From the NCBI RefSeq assembly GCF_030272705.1, contig NZ_JARFYM010000027.1, forward strand, positions 27,017 to 91,016: 64,000 nucleotides of DNA, written 5' to 3'. The notes beneath the pieces were generated by a model. It was not told the DNA's origin. It saw only the letters and a list, made by a program, of their open reading frames with translations, and ran no database searches. Origin of the DNA: Rhizobium mayense. GTDB lineage: Bacteria > Pseudomonadota > Alphaproteobacteria > Rhizobiales > Rhizobiaceae. Of this stretch, positions 15,748-25,548 are shown piece by piece. Position 1 is the first letter of the stretch, and each line of letters begins with the position of its first letter. The position numbers and the translations under genes were made by a program.

Positions 15748-18066
15748 ATGAATAAGCCGGCTTTTCAGCACGCGCGGACAGGCGAGCGTGATCGTACGCT
15801 CGATATCGAGACGGAGCGTCTGTTGGCTGCGACGCAGGCGTTGATGGCGGCGAACGCGCACCATGTCGCCGATGGCATCGAGCAGCTACGCCTCAAGGCG
15901 ATCGTGCATGAACTGCCGGATTTTCTCTTCGTCAAGGATCGCGAAAGCCGCTTCGTCTTCGCCAATGCCGCCACGGCAAAAAGTCTTGGCTTGGAGAGAG
16001 CAAGTGCGCTCGCTGGCAAGACCGATTTCGATTTGGTGCCGCTGGATCGAGCCACGAAATACTACGATATCGAGCAGGAAATCATCGCCACCGGCAAGCC
16101 ACGGATCGATATGGAGGAGGTTATTCCCTCCGCGAGCGGCGGTAAGCCAATCTATCGGCTGACCTCGAAGTTACCGCTGCGCAACGACCGCGGTGAGGTG
16201 ATCGGCCTGATCGGCACTTCGCGCGATATCACCGAGCGCAAACGCCAGGAGCATCTGCGCCGCAGCCAGGCCGAACTATTGGAAATGATCGCCAAGAGCG
16301 AGCCGCTCGAGATGATCCTCGAGGCGCTGGTATTGATGGTTGAGGATCAGCTTAGCGACATCAAAGGGTCGGTGCTGTTGCTGGATCATGAAGGCATTCA
16401 TCTGTCCCATGGCGCCGCGCCCAATCTGCCCGGCGCCTACAGCCGCTTGATCGATGGCATCGCCATCGGCCCGAAGGTCGGCTCCTGCGGCACGGCCGCC
16501 TGGCGCGGCAAGCCCGTCTTCGTCAACGACATCCAGACCGACCTGCTCTGGGAGGATTTTCGCGACCTTGCCGCGCAATTCGATCTGCGTTCCTGTTGGT
16601 CGACGCCGATCAAGACCTCGCAGGGCAACGTGCTCGGCACTTTCGCGCTCTATTCCAACGCGGTGCGTGAGCCGACCGAATGTGAGCTGGAGCTGCTCGC
16701 CATGGCGAACCATATCGCCGGCATCGCCATTGAGCGCAAGCGCGCCGAAGATCGCATTTATTTCATGGCTCACCATGACGACCTGACCGGTTTGCCGAAC
16801 CGCGCCTTTCTCAAGGAGAACATGGCGAAGATCCTGTTCAAGGCTCGGCGTAATGGCCGCAAGGTGACGGTTGCCTATGTTGATCTCGACAATTTCAAGC
16901 AGGTCAATGATAGTCGCGGACACGGCGCCGGCGATGAGTTGTTGAAGGAGCTGACGTCGCGCATGGTCGATAGCCTGCGGGCATCCGACATGGTGGTGCG
17001 CCTTGGCGGCGACGAGTTCCTCTTGGTCTTCGTCCACCAGTCGCGGCACGACACCGGCATCACGCGTCGGCTGCGCGAGCTGCAGAAAGCGATCACGCAG
17101 CCGGTGGTGGTCGGAGATCTCGAGGTTTCCGTAACGAGCAGCATCGGCGTCGCCGCGTTTCCGGCCGATGGCGAGACCCCCGAGGAGCTGATCGCCTGCG
17201 CCGATGCGGCCATGTACAAGGCCAAGGAGCATGGCCGCAACCGGCTGCAATATCATACCCATAAGCCGAATGCGGCGGGTGTCATGCCGTTGAGCGAGCA
17301 GGAGGAATTGCGCAACGCCATCGGCGCCAACCAGTTCTTCGTGGAATACCAGCCGCAGGTGGATGTCGCGAGCGGTCGTATCGTGGGCGCAGAAGCGCTT
17401 GTGCGCTGGCGGCATCCGCGTCACGGCATACTGCCTCCCGGCCAATTCATCCCGCTGGCGGAAGAATCCGGGCTGATCATCCCGCTCGGATTGTTCGTGC
17501 TCAACGAGGCCTGCCGGCAGGCCAAGGAGTGGCAGGTGATGGGCCTGCCCCCGGTCACGATCGCCGTCAATGTTTCGGCCCGGCAGTTCAGCGATCCGGC
17601 GCTTGCCGCCCATGTCACCGAAGCCCTGGAGGCAAGCGGTCTCGGCCCGCAATGGCTGGAGCTGGAGTTGACCGAAAGCACGCTGATGCATGACGTGCCG
17701 CGCGCTCTGCATGTGATGCAGGCCCTGAAGGCGCTTGGCGTGCGCCTGTCGATCGACGATTTCGGCACCGGCTATTCCAGCTTGGCGGCGCTGAAGACTT
17801 TTCCCTTCGACCGTCTCAAAATGGATCGCTCTTTCGTCGAGGCGTTGCCACGCGACGAGACGACCGTCGCCATCGCCTCCGCCGTCATCTCGCTCGCGCG
17901 CCGGCTGCGCCTCGCCGTCGTCGCGGAAGGGGTGGAGACGGACGAGCAGCTCGAATTCCTGCGCCAGAGTCAGTGCCACGACGCCCAGGGTTTCTATTTC
18001 TCGCGGCCAGTCGGAGCAGGAGAGATCGCGAAGCTTCTAACAAGTGCCTGTGACCGCCTCGCTTGA
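15748..18066 (+). CDS. PAS-GAF-GGDEF-EAL cyclic-di-GMP signalling protein
   Basis: The 772-residue soluble protein has a PAS domain (about residues 48-165, LPDFLFVKDRESRFVFAN then DITERK), a GAF domain (about 180-330), a diguanylate cyclase domain with intact GGDEF at 420-424 and a RASD inhibitory site five residues before it, and a phosphodiesterase domain with EALVRW at 549-554 and IDDFGTGYSSL. Both catalytic signatures are intact, so it may make and degrade c-di-GMP, one activity being gated by the sensor domains. No membrane segment is seen. GGGAGA lies nine bases before the chosen ATG; an ATG at 15739 is too close to it. Confidence 0.92.
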   Translation: MNKPAFQHARTGERDRTLDIETERLLAATQALMAANAHHVADGIEQLRLKAIVHELPDFLFVKDRESRFVFANAATAKSLGLERASALAGKTDFDLVPLDRATKYYDIEQEIIATGKPRIDMEEVIPSASGGKPIYRLTSKLPLRNDRGEVIGLIGTSRDITERKRQEHLRRSQAELLEMIAKSEPLEMILEALVLMVEDQLSDIKGSVLLLDHEGIHLSHGAAPNLPGAYSRLIDGIAIGPKVGSCGTAAWRGKPVFVNDIQTDLLWEDFRDLAAQFDLRSCWSTPIKTSQGNVLGTFALYSNAVREPTECELELLAMANHIAGIAIERKRAEDRIYFMAHHDDLTGLPNRAFLKENMAKILFKARRNGRKVTVAYVDLDNFKQVNDSRGHGAGDELLKELTSRMVDSLRASDMVVRLGGDEFLLVFVHQSRHDTGITRRLRELQKAITQPVVVGDLEVSVTSSIGVAAFPADGETPEELIACADAAMYKAKEHGRNRLQYHTHKPNAAGVMPLSEQEELRNAIGANQFFVEYQPQVDVASGRIVGAEALVRWRHPRHGILPPGQFIPLAEESGLIIPLGLFVLNEACRQAKEWQVMGLPPVTIAVNVSARQFSDPALAAHVTEALEASGLGPQWLELELTESTLMHDVPRALHVMQALKALGVRLSIDDFGTGYSSLAALKTFPFDRLKMDRSFVEALPRDETTVAIASAVISLARRLRLAVVAEGVETDEQLEFLRQSQCHDAQGFYFSRPVGAGEIAKLLTSACDRLA

Positions 18067-18160
18067 ACACATCCGTATCTGCTGTAATCCTGCCTCCATA
18101 TGCTGGCCCCAGAGTCGATTCTGCATTGGGCTCAACGCGAAGAAGAGGGGAAGTTGATCC

Positions 18161-18733
18161 ATGGGCAAGGGGCGCATCGAGGCCTTTTCCGATGGCGTGA
18201 TCGCCATCATCATCACCATCATGGTACTGGAATTGAAAACGCCGCACGGCGACGGGCTGCAGGCGCTCGTGCCGCTGATCCCGACGCTTCTTTCGTATGT
18301 TCTAAGCTTCGTCTATGTCGGCATCTACTGGAACAATCACCATCATATGTTCCAGGCGGTGAAGCATGTCAGGGGCGGCGTGCTTTGGGCCAATCTGCAT
18401 CTGCTGTTCTGGCTGTCACTGATGCCCTTCGCCACCAGCTGGATGGACGAAAACAACTTCGCAATGACCCCAGTGATGGTATATGGCTTCATCCTGCTGA
18501 TGTGCGGTATTGCCTTTTACATCCTCAGTCTGATGCTGATCCGCGTGCATGGCAGGGATTCCGATTTTGCCCAAACGCTCGGTTCGGATCGTAAGGCCAC
18601 ACTTTCCGTCTGCCTTTACATCCTCTCGATCATACTTGCAGCCATCAACCCATTCATCTCCCTCGGCATCTATTTCATCGTTGCCTGCATATGGCTGGTG
18701 CCGGATCGACGATTCGAGCGGATGATGCAGTAG
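18161..18733 (+). CDS. TMEM175 family potassium channel-like membrane protein (DUF1211)
   Basis: The 190-residue protein starts MGKGRIEAFSDGVIAIIITI, containing the R-x3-FSD signature that lines the pore of TMEM175 family K+ channels. Several hydrophobic helices follow (about 12-32, 45-63, 80-105, 112-135, 150-180). Bacterial members have one six-helix repeat and assemble as tetramers; the length is consistent. There are His pairs after helix 2 (NNHHHMF), also common in the family. It stands alone; 94 bp separate it from the signalling gene upstream. Confidence 0.85.
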   Translation: MGKGRIEAFSDGVIAIIITIMVLELKTPHGDGLQALVPLIPTLLSYVLSFVYVGIYWNNHHHMFQAVKHVRGGVLWANLHLLFWLSLMPFATSWMDENNFAMTPVMVYGFILLMCGIAFYILSLMLIRVHGRDSDFAQTLGSDRKATLSVCLYILSIILAAINPFISLGIYFIVACIWLVPDRRFERMMQ

Positions 18734-18785
18734 CGGATCGGGCTTCGCGCTATGGGCGACTCAGGAACCGTGTTAGTCCTCCGAT

Positions 18786-19556
18786 ATGCGTGTCGCGGCC
18801 TTTCAACGCCTGGCAATATTCGATGCTGTCGATAAGGTCGCGGATGTGCTTGCGCGCGACTTGGCATGGGCCGACGAGCAGGGCATCGACCTCGCGCTTT
18901 TCCCTGAATGCTATCTTCAGGGACATAGCTACAAAGCGGCAATTGCCAGGCGGCGCGCACTGTCTCTTGATGATCCTGCCCTGGATGCCTTAGTCGGCCG
19001 CTGCGTGTCGGGGAAGACGACCGCCATCATCGGCCTTTTCGAGCGGCGAGGGGAGTCGATCTACAACAGCGCGATCGTCGTGAGGGCGGGGCGGATAGAT
19101 GGGGCCTATGCCAAGGCGCATCCGCTGGAAAGCGGCTGCACACCCGGCACTGATTTTCCAGTTTGGACGCTGGGCGATTGGCGCTTCGGCATCAATATCT
19201 GCGCCGATTTGAGATACCCGTATACCTCGACGCGTCTAGCCAGAAAGGGCGCTGGGTTGATCTGCAATCCCATCAATCTGATGCTGCGGCCTCACAAGGC
19301 GGAAAAGTGGCACAAGCCGGGCATATCGGGCCTGCAAATATGCGCCAAACATACCGGATGTTGGGTCATGGCATCAGACGTTGTCGGTAGCAATGATGAT
19401 GGCTGGTTCAGCTACGGCAGCAGCGCGATCGTCGATCCGAACGGTGTTGTCGTGGCAAAGGCGAAGCCGCATAGCGAAGATGTCCTCGTCTTCGATTTGC
19501 CTGATCCACAGCCGGTACGCGGATTCGATCAAAAAACCCCAATGATCGCTACATAA
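18786..19556 (+). CDS. Carbon-nitrogen hydrolase (nitrilase superfamily)
   Basis: The 256-residue enzyme carries the Glu-Lys-Cys triad of the superfamily: E41 in LFPECYLQG, K110 in YAKAHPLE and C139 in NICADLRYP. It should hydrolyse an amide or nitrile C-N bond in the cytoplasm. The substrate is not evident; the family includes omega-amidases and carbamoyl-amine hydrolases, and the length suits an amidase rather than a true nitrilase. It is followed 28 bp later by the exonuclease gene in the same direction. Confidence 0.88.
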   Translation: MRVAAFQRLAIFDAVDKVADVLARDLAWADEQGIDLALFPECYLQGHSYKAAIARRRALSLDDPALDALVGRCVSGKTTAIIGLFERRGESIYNSAIVVRAGRIDGAYAKAHPLESGCTPGTDFPVWTLGDWRFGINICADLRYPYTSTRLARKGAGLICNPINLMLRPHKAEKWHKPGISGLQICAKHTGCWVMASDVVGSNDDGWFSYGSSAIVDPNGVVVAKAKPHSEDVLVFDLPDPQPVRGFDQKTPMIAT

Positions 19557-19584
19557 TTGCACAAATCACGCTATCCTTTCCCCT

Positions 19585-20595
19585 ATGAGACCGGATCAAC
19601 TGCTTTATCCCGCGCCTGAAGGGCTGTTCTGTCCGATCGGCGGCTTTTATATCGATCCCGTGCGGCCGGTGGAGCGGGCGTTGATAACGCATGGGCATTC
19701 CGATCATGCCCGCGCCGGCCATCGTCAAGTACTCGCCACCCGCCAGACCCTGGATATCATGCGGATACGCTGTGGCGACGGCTTTGCCGGATCCGAACAA
19801 GCCGTCGGTTTCGCCGAGGTGTTGACGATCAACGGCGTGCGAGTACGGTTTCATCCGGCCGGGCACGTGCTCGGTTCGGCGCAGATCGCGGTGGAAAAGG
19901 ATGGGCTGCGCATAGTTGTATCGGGCGATTATAAGCGGCGGCCAGACCCGACCTGTGCGGCATACGTGCCGGTCGCCTGCGATGTCTTCATTACCGAGGC
20001 GACGTTCGGGCTGCCGGTGTTTCATCATCCCGATCCGATGGACGAAACGGAAAAACTGCTTGCGTCACTCGGGCAGTTTCCGGAGCGCACCCATCTCATC
20101 GGCGCATATGCGCTCGGCAAGGCGCAGCGCGTCATCCGGCTGCTGCGCGATACCGGCTATGACAAGCCGATTTATATTCATGGCGCGCTGGAGACATTGT
20201 GCGGCTATTATGCCGGGCAGGGCATTGCGCTGGGCGAGCTATTGCCGGCGACCATCGAAAGCCGGGATCAATCGATCTTCAAGGGCGCTGTCGTCGTCGG
20301 CCCACCCTCCGCTTTCCAAGACCGCTGGGCGCGGCGGTTCCATGATCCGTTGCCCGCCTTTGCATCGGGCTGGATGATGGTGCGCCAGCGCGCCAAGCAG
20401 CTCGGAGTCGAGCTGCCGCTGGTCATTTCGGATCATTGCGATTGGCCGGAACTGACGGAGACCATCTCCGAGTTGAAGCCGGGCGAAGTCTGGGTCACTC
20501 ACGGGCGCGAAGAGGCCCTGGTGCGCTGGTGCGAATTGCAAGGCATCTCGGCCAAGCCGTTGCATCTGATCGGCTATGAAGACGAGGGTGACTGA
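19585..20595 (+). CDS. Ligase-associated DNA exonuclease (metallo-beta-lactamase fold)
   Basis: The 336-residue product has the MBL signature HGHSDH at residues 36-41, followed by RQTLDIM, an AGHVLGSAQI strand and VSGDYK, features of the CPSF/SNM1-like nuclease subgroup. C-terminal SDHCDWPEL and VWVTHGREE are typical of the ligase-associated exonuclease family (TIGR04122-like). Its stop overlaps the ligase ATG by one base (TGATG), so the two are translationally coupled and likely act together in double-strand break or crosslink repair. The helicase and PdeM-type nuclease usually found with this pair are not present here. Confidence 0.88.
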   Translation: MRPDQLLYPAPEGLFCPIGGFYIDPVRPVERALITHGHSDHARAGHRQVLATRQTLDIMRIRCGDGFAGSEQAVGFAEVLTINGVRVRFHPAGHVLGSAQIAVEKDGLRIVVSGDYKRRPDPTCAAYVPVACDVFITEATFGLPVFHHPDPMDETEKLLASLGQFPERTHLIGAYALGKAQRVIRLLRDTGYDKPIYIHGALETLCGYYAGQGIALGELLPATIESRDQSIFKGAVVVGPPSAFQDRWARRFHDPLPAFASGWMMVRQRAKQLGVELPLVISDHCDWPELTETISELKPGEVWVTHGREEALVRWCELQGISAKPLHLIGYEDEGD

Positions 20596-22232
20596 TGAAA
20601 GCCTTCGCAGACCTCCTCGATCGCCTGGTGCTGACGCCGAGCCGCAATGGCAAGCTGAAGCTGCTCACCGACTATTTCCGTGATACGCCCGACCCGGATC
20701 GCGGATACGGTCTCGCCGCAATTGCCGGTACGCTGGAAGTCCGCAACGTCAAGCCGGCCATGCTGCGCGACCTCGTGCTGGAACGCATGGACGAGGTGCT
20801 GTTTCGCTACTCTTACGACTATGTCGGCGATCTCGCCGAGACCATCTCGCTGGTCTGGGACAAGGAAAGCGATATCGTCCGGCCGGCCGGGGAGCAGCCG
20901 AAACTCGGCGACGTTGTGCGCCGGATGAATGCGCTTGGCCGCACCGAAGTCCGCAGCTTCGTTCGGGACCTGCTCGACCAGCTGGACACGTCAGGCCGTT
21001 TTGCTTTCCTGAAGCTCGCCACCGGCGCATTGCGCATCGGCGTGTCGGCGCGGCTTGCCAAGCAGGCTTTGGCGGAGTTGAGCGGCAAGGACGTAGCCGA
21101 GATCGAAACGCTATGGCATGGGCTGCAGCCACCCTATGAAAGCCTGTTCCAATGGCTGGAAGGCAGAAGCGACAAGCCTGTGCTGGCGACGCCGGCGATC
21201 TTTCATTCCGTCATGCTCGCCAATCCGGTCGAACCGGGTGATCTCGGCGGACTTGATCCCCTTGATTATGCCGCCGAGTGGAAATGGGACGGCATCCGCG
21301 TCCAGCTTTCGCGAGCGGGTGCGACGAGCAAGCTTTATTCCCGCTCCGGTGACGATATTTCCGGCGCTTTCCCCGATATCGTCGAGGCCGTGAGTTTCGA
21401 GGGCGTCGTCGACGGCGAATTGCTGATCGGCGGCACGGCGCGCTCCAACAGCCCGACGCGTACCTTCTCCGATCTGCAGCAGCGGCTGAACCGCAAGACG
21501 GTGACGATGAAGATGCTGGACGAATATCCCGCCTTCATTCGTGCCTATGACCTGCTGTTCGATGGTGAAGAAGATGTGCGTGCCCGCGGCTTTGTGGACC
21601 GGCGCGCGCGGCTGGCGGAGATCATTGAGGCGGCACCTCGGGATCGTTTCGATCTCTCGCCGCTGGTCGATTTTACCTCCTGGGAGGAATTGGACCAATT
21701 GCGCTCCTCTCCGCCCGATCCGGTTATCGAAGGCGTCATGATCAAGCGCCGCGACAGCGCTTATCTTGCCGGCCGCGCCAAGGGGCCGTGGTTCAAATGG
21801 AAACGCAATCCGTACAATGTCGATGCGGTGCTGATGTATGCCCAGCGTGGCCATGGCAAACGTTCGAGCTATTATTCCGATTTCACCTTCGGCGTCTGGT
21901 CGATGACGCCGGAGGGCGAGCAACTGGTGCCGGTCGGTAAAGCCTATTTCGGCTTCACGGATGCCGAACTTGAGGTGCTCGACAAGTTTGTGCGCAACAA
22001 TACCATCGATCGTTTCGGCCCGGTGAGAGCGGTCAGGGCCGATCGCGACTTCGGCTTCGTTCTCGAGGTCGCCTTCGAAGGGATCAACCGTTCGACACGG
22101 CACAAATCCGGTGTCGCCATGCGCTTTCCGCGAATTGCTCGTCTCCGGCCTGACAAGCCGCCCTATGAGGCGGATCGGCTGGAAAGTTTGGTGGCGCTAA
22201 TTGACGCGAAGGCCCCCGCCGTTGATGAATAG
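20595..22232 (+). CDS. ATP-dependent DNA ligase (cisplatin damage response type)
   Basis: The 545-residue ligase has an N-terminal helical DNA-binding domain (about 1-200) and a nucleotidyltransferase core with EWKWDGIRVQ, where Lys230 is the adenylated residue of motif KxDG. SRSGDDIS (motif Ia) and VDGELLIGG (motif III) follow, then EGVMIKRRDS (motif IV) and WFKWKRN (motif V). A C-terminal OB domain closes the protein, ending in RFPRIARLRPDKP. This matches the ligase paired with the MBL exonuclease in proteobacteria (TIGR04120-like). It seals nicks using ATP, independently of the NAD-dependent LigA, in repair. Confidence 0.92.
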   Translation: MKAFADLLDRLVLTPSRNGKLKLLTDYFRDTPDPDRGYGLAAIAGTLEVRNVKPAMLRDLVLERMDEVLFRYSYDYVGDLAETISLVWDKESDIVRPAGEQPKLGDVVRRMNALGRTEVRSFVRDLLDQLDTSGRFAFLKLATGALRIGVSARLAKQALAELSGKDVAEIETLWHGLQPPYESLFQWLEGRSDKPVLATPAIFHSVMLANPVEPGDLGGLDPLDYAAEWKWDGIRVQLSRAGATSKLYSRSGDDISGAFPDIVEAVSFEGVVDGELLIGGTARSNSPTRTFSDLQQRLNRKTVTMKMLDEYPAFIRAYDLLFDGEEDVRARGFVDRRARLAEIIEAAPRDRFDLSPLVDFTSWEELDQLRSSPPDPVIEGVMIKRRDSAYLAGRAKGPWFKWKRNPYNVDAVLMYAQRGHGKRSSYYSDFTFGVWSMTPEGEQLVPVGKAYFGFTDAELEVLDKFVRNNTIDRFGPVRAVRADRDFGFVLEVAFEGINRSTRHKSGVAMRFPRIARLRPDKPPYEADRLESLVALIDAKAPAVDE

Positions 22233-22321
22233 GACAGGTTGATTCCTCACCACAATGTGAATTGGCCGCGCCTTTCAACCCGTGCAGATTTCGATTCGCC
22301 GGGCATATTTGGACAGAGCAT

Positions 22322-23329
22322 ATGACAACGTCTGAAGACAACGCATTTCGCCCCAGTCGCCGCACCGTTCTTGCCGGTCTTGCCGTAACACTTTTTGCTC
22401 CCAACATCGCTAAGGCTACCGAAACCAAGGTCCTTGATGCCAGCAAGGCGACCGAGACCAAGACCGAAGCCAAGGTTGTGGATCTCAAGGCCGCTAAAGC
22501 CGCGGATGCGCCGACCGATCCGCCGCTTTTGGCCGGTGATTATGCCAAAGAGCGCCACAAGTTTCGGACCGATCTGCTGAACAAGGGGCCGGCGCCCGAC
22601 AAATATGAACCGCTGGTCGCCCCCTCCGGCGCCGATCAGATATTCTATCGCACCGGCTTGGGAGGTGAGCTGGAGCTCGTCGCCTGGGTGTCGCGCTATG
22701 AGCGCACGCCGAAGCCGAAGCCGGCGGTACTATTCCTGCACGGCGGCAACGCCATCGGTCAGGGTCATTGGCTGCTGATGAAGCCTTATATCGATGCAGG
22801 CTATATCGTCATGATCCCATCGATGCGTGGCGAAAACGGCCAGAAGGGCAATTTCTCCGGTTTCTACGACGAAGTGGCGGACGTACTTGCCGCATCCAAT
22901 CGCCTGCGCCATCTGCCGGGCGTCGATCCGCACCGTATGTTCCTTGCCGGCCACAGCGTCGGCGGCACGCTGGCGATGCTTGCGGCGATGTCGACCAAAC
23001 GCTTCCGTGCGGCCGCTCCCATGTCAGGTAATCCGGATGCCTTCGCCTTCTTCCATCGTTATCCGGAGGATATCCGCTTCAACGCAAAGAACCCGCGCGA
23101 ATTCCAGATGCGCTCGGCAATCTGCTATGCCCACAGCTTCAAATGCCCCTTGAGGGTGATGCACGCCAACCAAGAGGCCAATATCGAACCCCGGTTGGCG
23201 CTGCTCTCCAAACGCGCCCTTGCCGGCGGGGTAAAGATGGAACTGGCGACGGTGCAGGGCAGCCACAATTCGGCGTTGCCGGGAGAGATCGAGCAGAGCA
23301 TCCAGTTCTTCAGGAGCGTGGCGGCGTAA
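22322..23329 (+). CDS. Tat-exported alpha/beta hydrolase (dienelactone hydrolase-like)
   Basis: The 335-residue protein begins with a twin-arginine-type signal (SRRTVLAGLAVTLFAP, residues about 12-27). An Ala/Lys/Thr-rich linker with repeated ATETK units (about 30-65) follows. The mature domain has an alpha/beta hydrolase fold with LHGGNA as oxyanion motif and the nucleophile elbow AGHSVGGT (Ser near residue 221), ending in QGSHNSAL with the catalytic His. Periplasmic esterase or peptidase-like activity is inferred. The start at 22322 keeps the signal at the N terminus; an upstream TTG frame adds 20 unlikely residues. Confidence 0.8.
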   Translation: MTTSEDNAFRPSRRTVLAGLAVTLFAPNIAKATETKVLDASKATETKTEAKVVDLKAAKAADAPTDPPLLAGDYAKERHKFRTDLLNKGPAPDKYEPLVAPSGADQIFYRTGLGGELELVAWVSRYERTPKPKPAVLFLHGGNAIGQGHWLLMKPYIDAGYIVMIPSMRGENGQKGNFSGFYDEVADVLAASNRLRHLPGVDPHRMFLAGHSVGGTLAMLAAMSTKRFRAAAPMSGNPDAFAFFHRYPEDIRFNAKNPREFQMRSAICYAHSFKCPLRVMHANQEANIEPRLALLSKRALAGGVKMELATVQGSHNSALPGEIEQSIQFFRSVAA

Positions 23330-23333
23330 GAGT

Positions 23334-25466
23334 TTAGCGCATCAGCCGATCCATCAGCGCCGCCGCTGCTTCCGCGATCACCGTCCCCGGCGGAAAAATC
23401 GCATCGGCGCCGGCGGCTTCCAATGCGGCGAAATCCTGGGGCGGGATGACGCCGCCGACGGCAATGAGGATGCGGCCGGCGTGGCGGCGGGTGAGCGCCT
23501 CCTTCAGTTCCGGCACCAGCGTCAGATGGCCGGCGGCAAGCGATGAAGCGCCGATGATGTCGACGCCTTCGCGAACCGCAAGATCGGCGACCTCTTCCGG
23601 CGTCTGGAACATCGCGCCGACGACGACATCGAAGCCTAGGTCGGCGAAGGCGGTGGCGATGACCTTCTGGCCGCGATCATGGCCGTCCTGCCCCATCTTG
23701 GCGACGAGGATGCGCGGCTTTTCGCCCTTTGCCTTGCGGAACGCTTCGACCTTGACGACGGCCCTGTTGAAGAGAGCATCGGCGGTGCCGACTTCCTTGC
23801 GATAGACGCCGGATATGGTTCGGATCTCCGCGACATGCCGGCCATAGGCTTTTTCCAACGCCAGCGAGATTTCGCCGACCGTGGCTCTGGCCCGCGCTGC
23901 CTTGACGGCAAAATCCAGCAGATTGCCGCTGCCGTTGCGCGCGGCCTCGGTCAGCGTCTCCAGCGCGGCCTCCACGGCTGCCGTCTCGCGCGTGCCCTTC
24001 AACTGCTGCAGCTTCGAGAGCTGCCGTGCGCGGACCTCGGAATTGTCCACCTTCAGCACGTCGACGTCGATGTCCTGTTCCGGTCGTGAGAAATTGACGC
24101 CGACAACGGTCTGGTGGCCGCTGTCGATACGCGCCTGCGTGCGGGCGGCCGCCTCTTCGATCCGCAGCTTCGGAATGCCCTTCTCGATTGCTTTCGCCAT
24201 GCCGCCGAGCGCTTCGACTTCTTCGATATGGGTCAGCGCGCGGGCGGCCAAATCATGTGTCAGCCGCTCGACATAGGCTGAGCCGCCCCAGGGATCGATG
24301 ATATCGGTCGTGCCGGATTCCTTCTGCAGCAGGATCTGCGTGTTGCGGGCGATACGGGCCGAATGGTCTGTCGGCAGTGCAAGCGCTTCGTCGAACGAAT
24401 TGGTATGCAGGGACTGCGTATGGCCCTGAGTCGCCGCCATGGCTTCGACCATGGTGCGGATGATGTTGTTCATCGGGTCTTGTGCCGTCAACGACCAGCC
24501 CGACGTCTGGCTGTGGGTTCGCAGCGCCAGCGATTTCTGGTCCTTCGGCGCAAAGTTCTTCTGCATCAACGCGGCCCAGATCAGTCGGGCCGCACGCATT
24601 TTGGCGACTTCCATGAAGAAATTCATGCCGACCGCCCAGAAAAAGGAAAGGCGTGGCGCGAAGCTGTCGATATCGAGCCCGGCAGCTACTCCGGCGCGAG
24701 CATATTCGATTCCGTCGGCGATCGTATAGGCGAGTTCCAGATCCGCCGTCGCGCCAGCCTCTTGCATGTGATAGCCGGAAATCGAGATGGAGTTGAATTT
24801 TGGCATGCGCTGGCTGGTATAGCTGAAAATGTCCGAAACGATCCGCATCGAGGGCTGTGGCGGATAGATGTAGGTGTTGCGGACCATGAACTCCTTGAGG
24901 ATGTCGTTCTGGATCGTGCCGGAGAGCCGGTCCTCGGAAACGCCCTGTTCTTCGGCGGCGACGATATAAAGCGCCATCACCGGCAACACTGCACCGTTCA
25001 TGGTCATCGACACGCTCATCTCGCCAAGCGGGATGCCATCGAAGAGCTGGCGCATATCGAGGATGGAATCGATAGCCACGCCCGCCATGCCGACATCACC
25101 GGCGACGCGCGGATGGTCGCTGTCATAGCCGCGGTGGGTGGCAAGATCGAAGGCGACGGAGAGACCCTTCTGGCCGGCCGCGAGATTGCGGCGGTAGAAG
25201 GCATTCGATTCCTCGGCGGTGGAGAAACCCGCATATTGGCGGATGGTCCAGGGCTGCTGGACATACATGGTCGGGTAGGGGCCGCGCACAAACGGGGCCG
25301 CGCCGGGATAGGTGTCGAGGAAATTCAGACCGGCAAGATCGGCCGTGTCATAGACGCGCTTGACGGCGATACCCTCTGGGGTCTGCCACGAAGGTGCGCC
25401 GGTTTTGGGTTTGGACACCTTCGGCTTTTGCCAATCGAGGTTGGCGAAGTCGGGAATATAGGTCAC
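23334..25466 (-). CDS. scpA: Methylmalonyl-CoA mutase, large (catalytic) subunit
   Basis: The 710-residue protein interconverts methylmalonyl-CoA and succinyl-CoA with adenosylcobalamin. The N-terminal TIM barrel has PYPTMYVQQPWTIRQYAG near residue 63, AFDLATHRGYDSDHPRV and SQTSGWSLTAQDP. The C-terminal cobalamin domain has MGQDGHDRGQK near residue 595, containing the DxHxxG base-off ligand motif, and later GASSLAAGH and GGVIPPQD. Full length and intact. It is the downstream gene of a two-gene unit with the small subunit, 82 bp apart. The pathway drains propionyl-CoA from Ile, Val and odd-chain acids. Confidence 0.96.
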   Translation of the reverse strand: MTYIPDFANLDWQKPKVSKPKTGAPSWQTPEGIAVKRVYDTADLAGLNFLDTYPGAAPFVRGPYPTMYVQQPWTIRQYAGFSTAEESNAFYRRNLAAGQKGLSVAFDLATHRGYDSDHPRVAGDVGMAGVAIDSILDMRQLFDGIPLGEMSVSMTMNGAVLPVMALYIVAAEEQGVSEDRLSGTIQNDILKEFMVRNTYIYPPQPSMRIVSDIFSYTSQRMPKFNSISISGYHMQEAGATADLELAYTIADGIEYARAGVAAGLDIDSFAPRLSFFWAVGMNFFMEVAKMRAARLIWAALMQKNFAPKDQKSLALRTHSQTSGWSLTAQDPMNNIIRTMVEAMAATQGHTQSLHTNSFDEALALPTDHSARIARNTQILLQKESGTTDIIDPWGGSAYVERLTHDLAARALTHIEEVEALGGMAKAIEKGIPKLRIEEAAARTQARIDSGHQTVVGVNFSRPEQDIDVDVLKVDNSEVRARQLSKLQQLKGTRETAAVEAALETLTEAARNGSGNLLDFAVKAARARATVGEISLALEKAYGRHVAEIRTISGVYRKEVGTADALFNRAVVKVEAFRKAKGEKPRILVAKMGQDGHDRGQKVIATAFADLGFDVVVGAMFQTPEEVADLAVREGVDIIGASSLAAGHLTLVPELKEALTRRHAGRILIAVGGVIPPQDFAALEAAGADAIFPPGTVIAEAAAALMDRLMR

Positions 25467-25548
25467 CGGGCCGATACCTCCGCGTATGCCGGGCGTGCGT
25501 CGCCCCCCTCAGAGGGGTACGCACTCTCCGCGAATATTGCTGCCACAG

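Noticed and set aside
16276..17979. 567-codon minus-strand frame opposite the GGDEF-EAL gene
   Set aside because: It lies wholly within the signalling gene, has no ribosome-binding site and has His/Arg/Gln-rich, unfolded-like composition.
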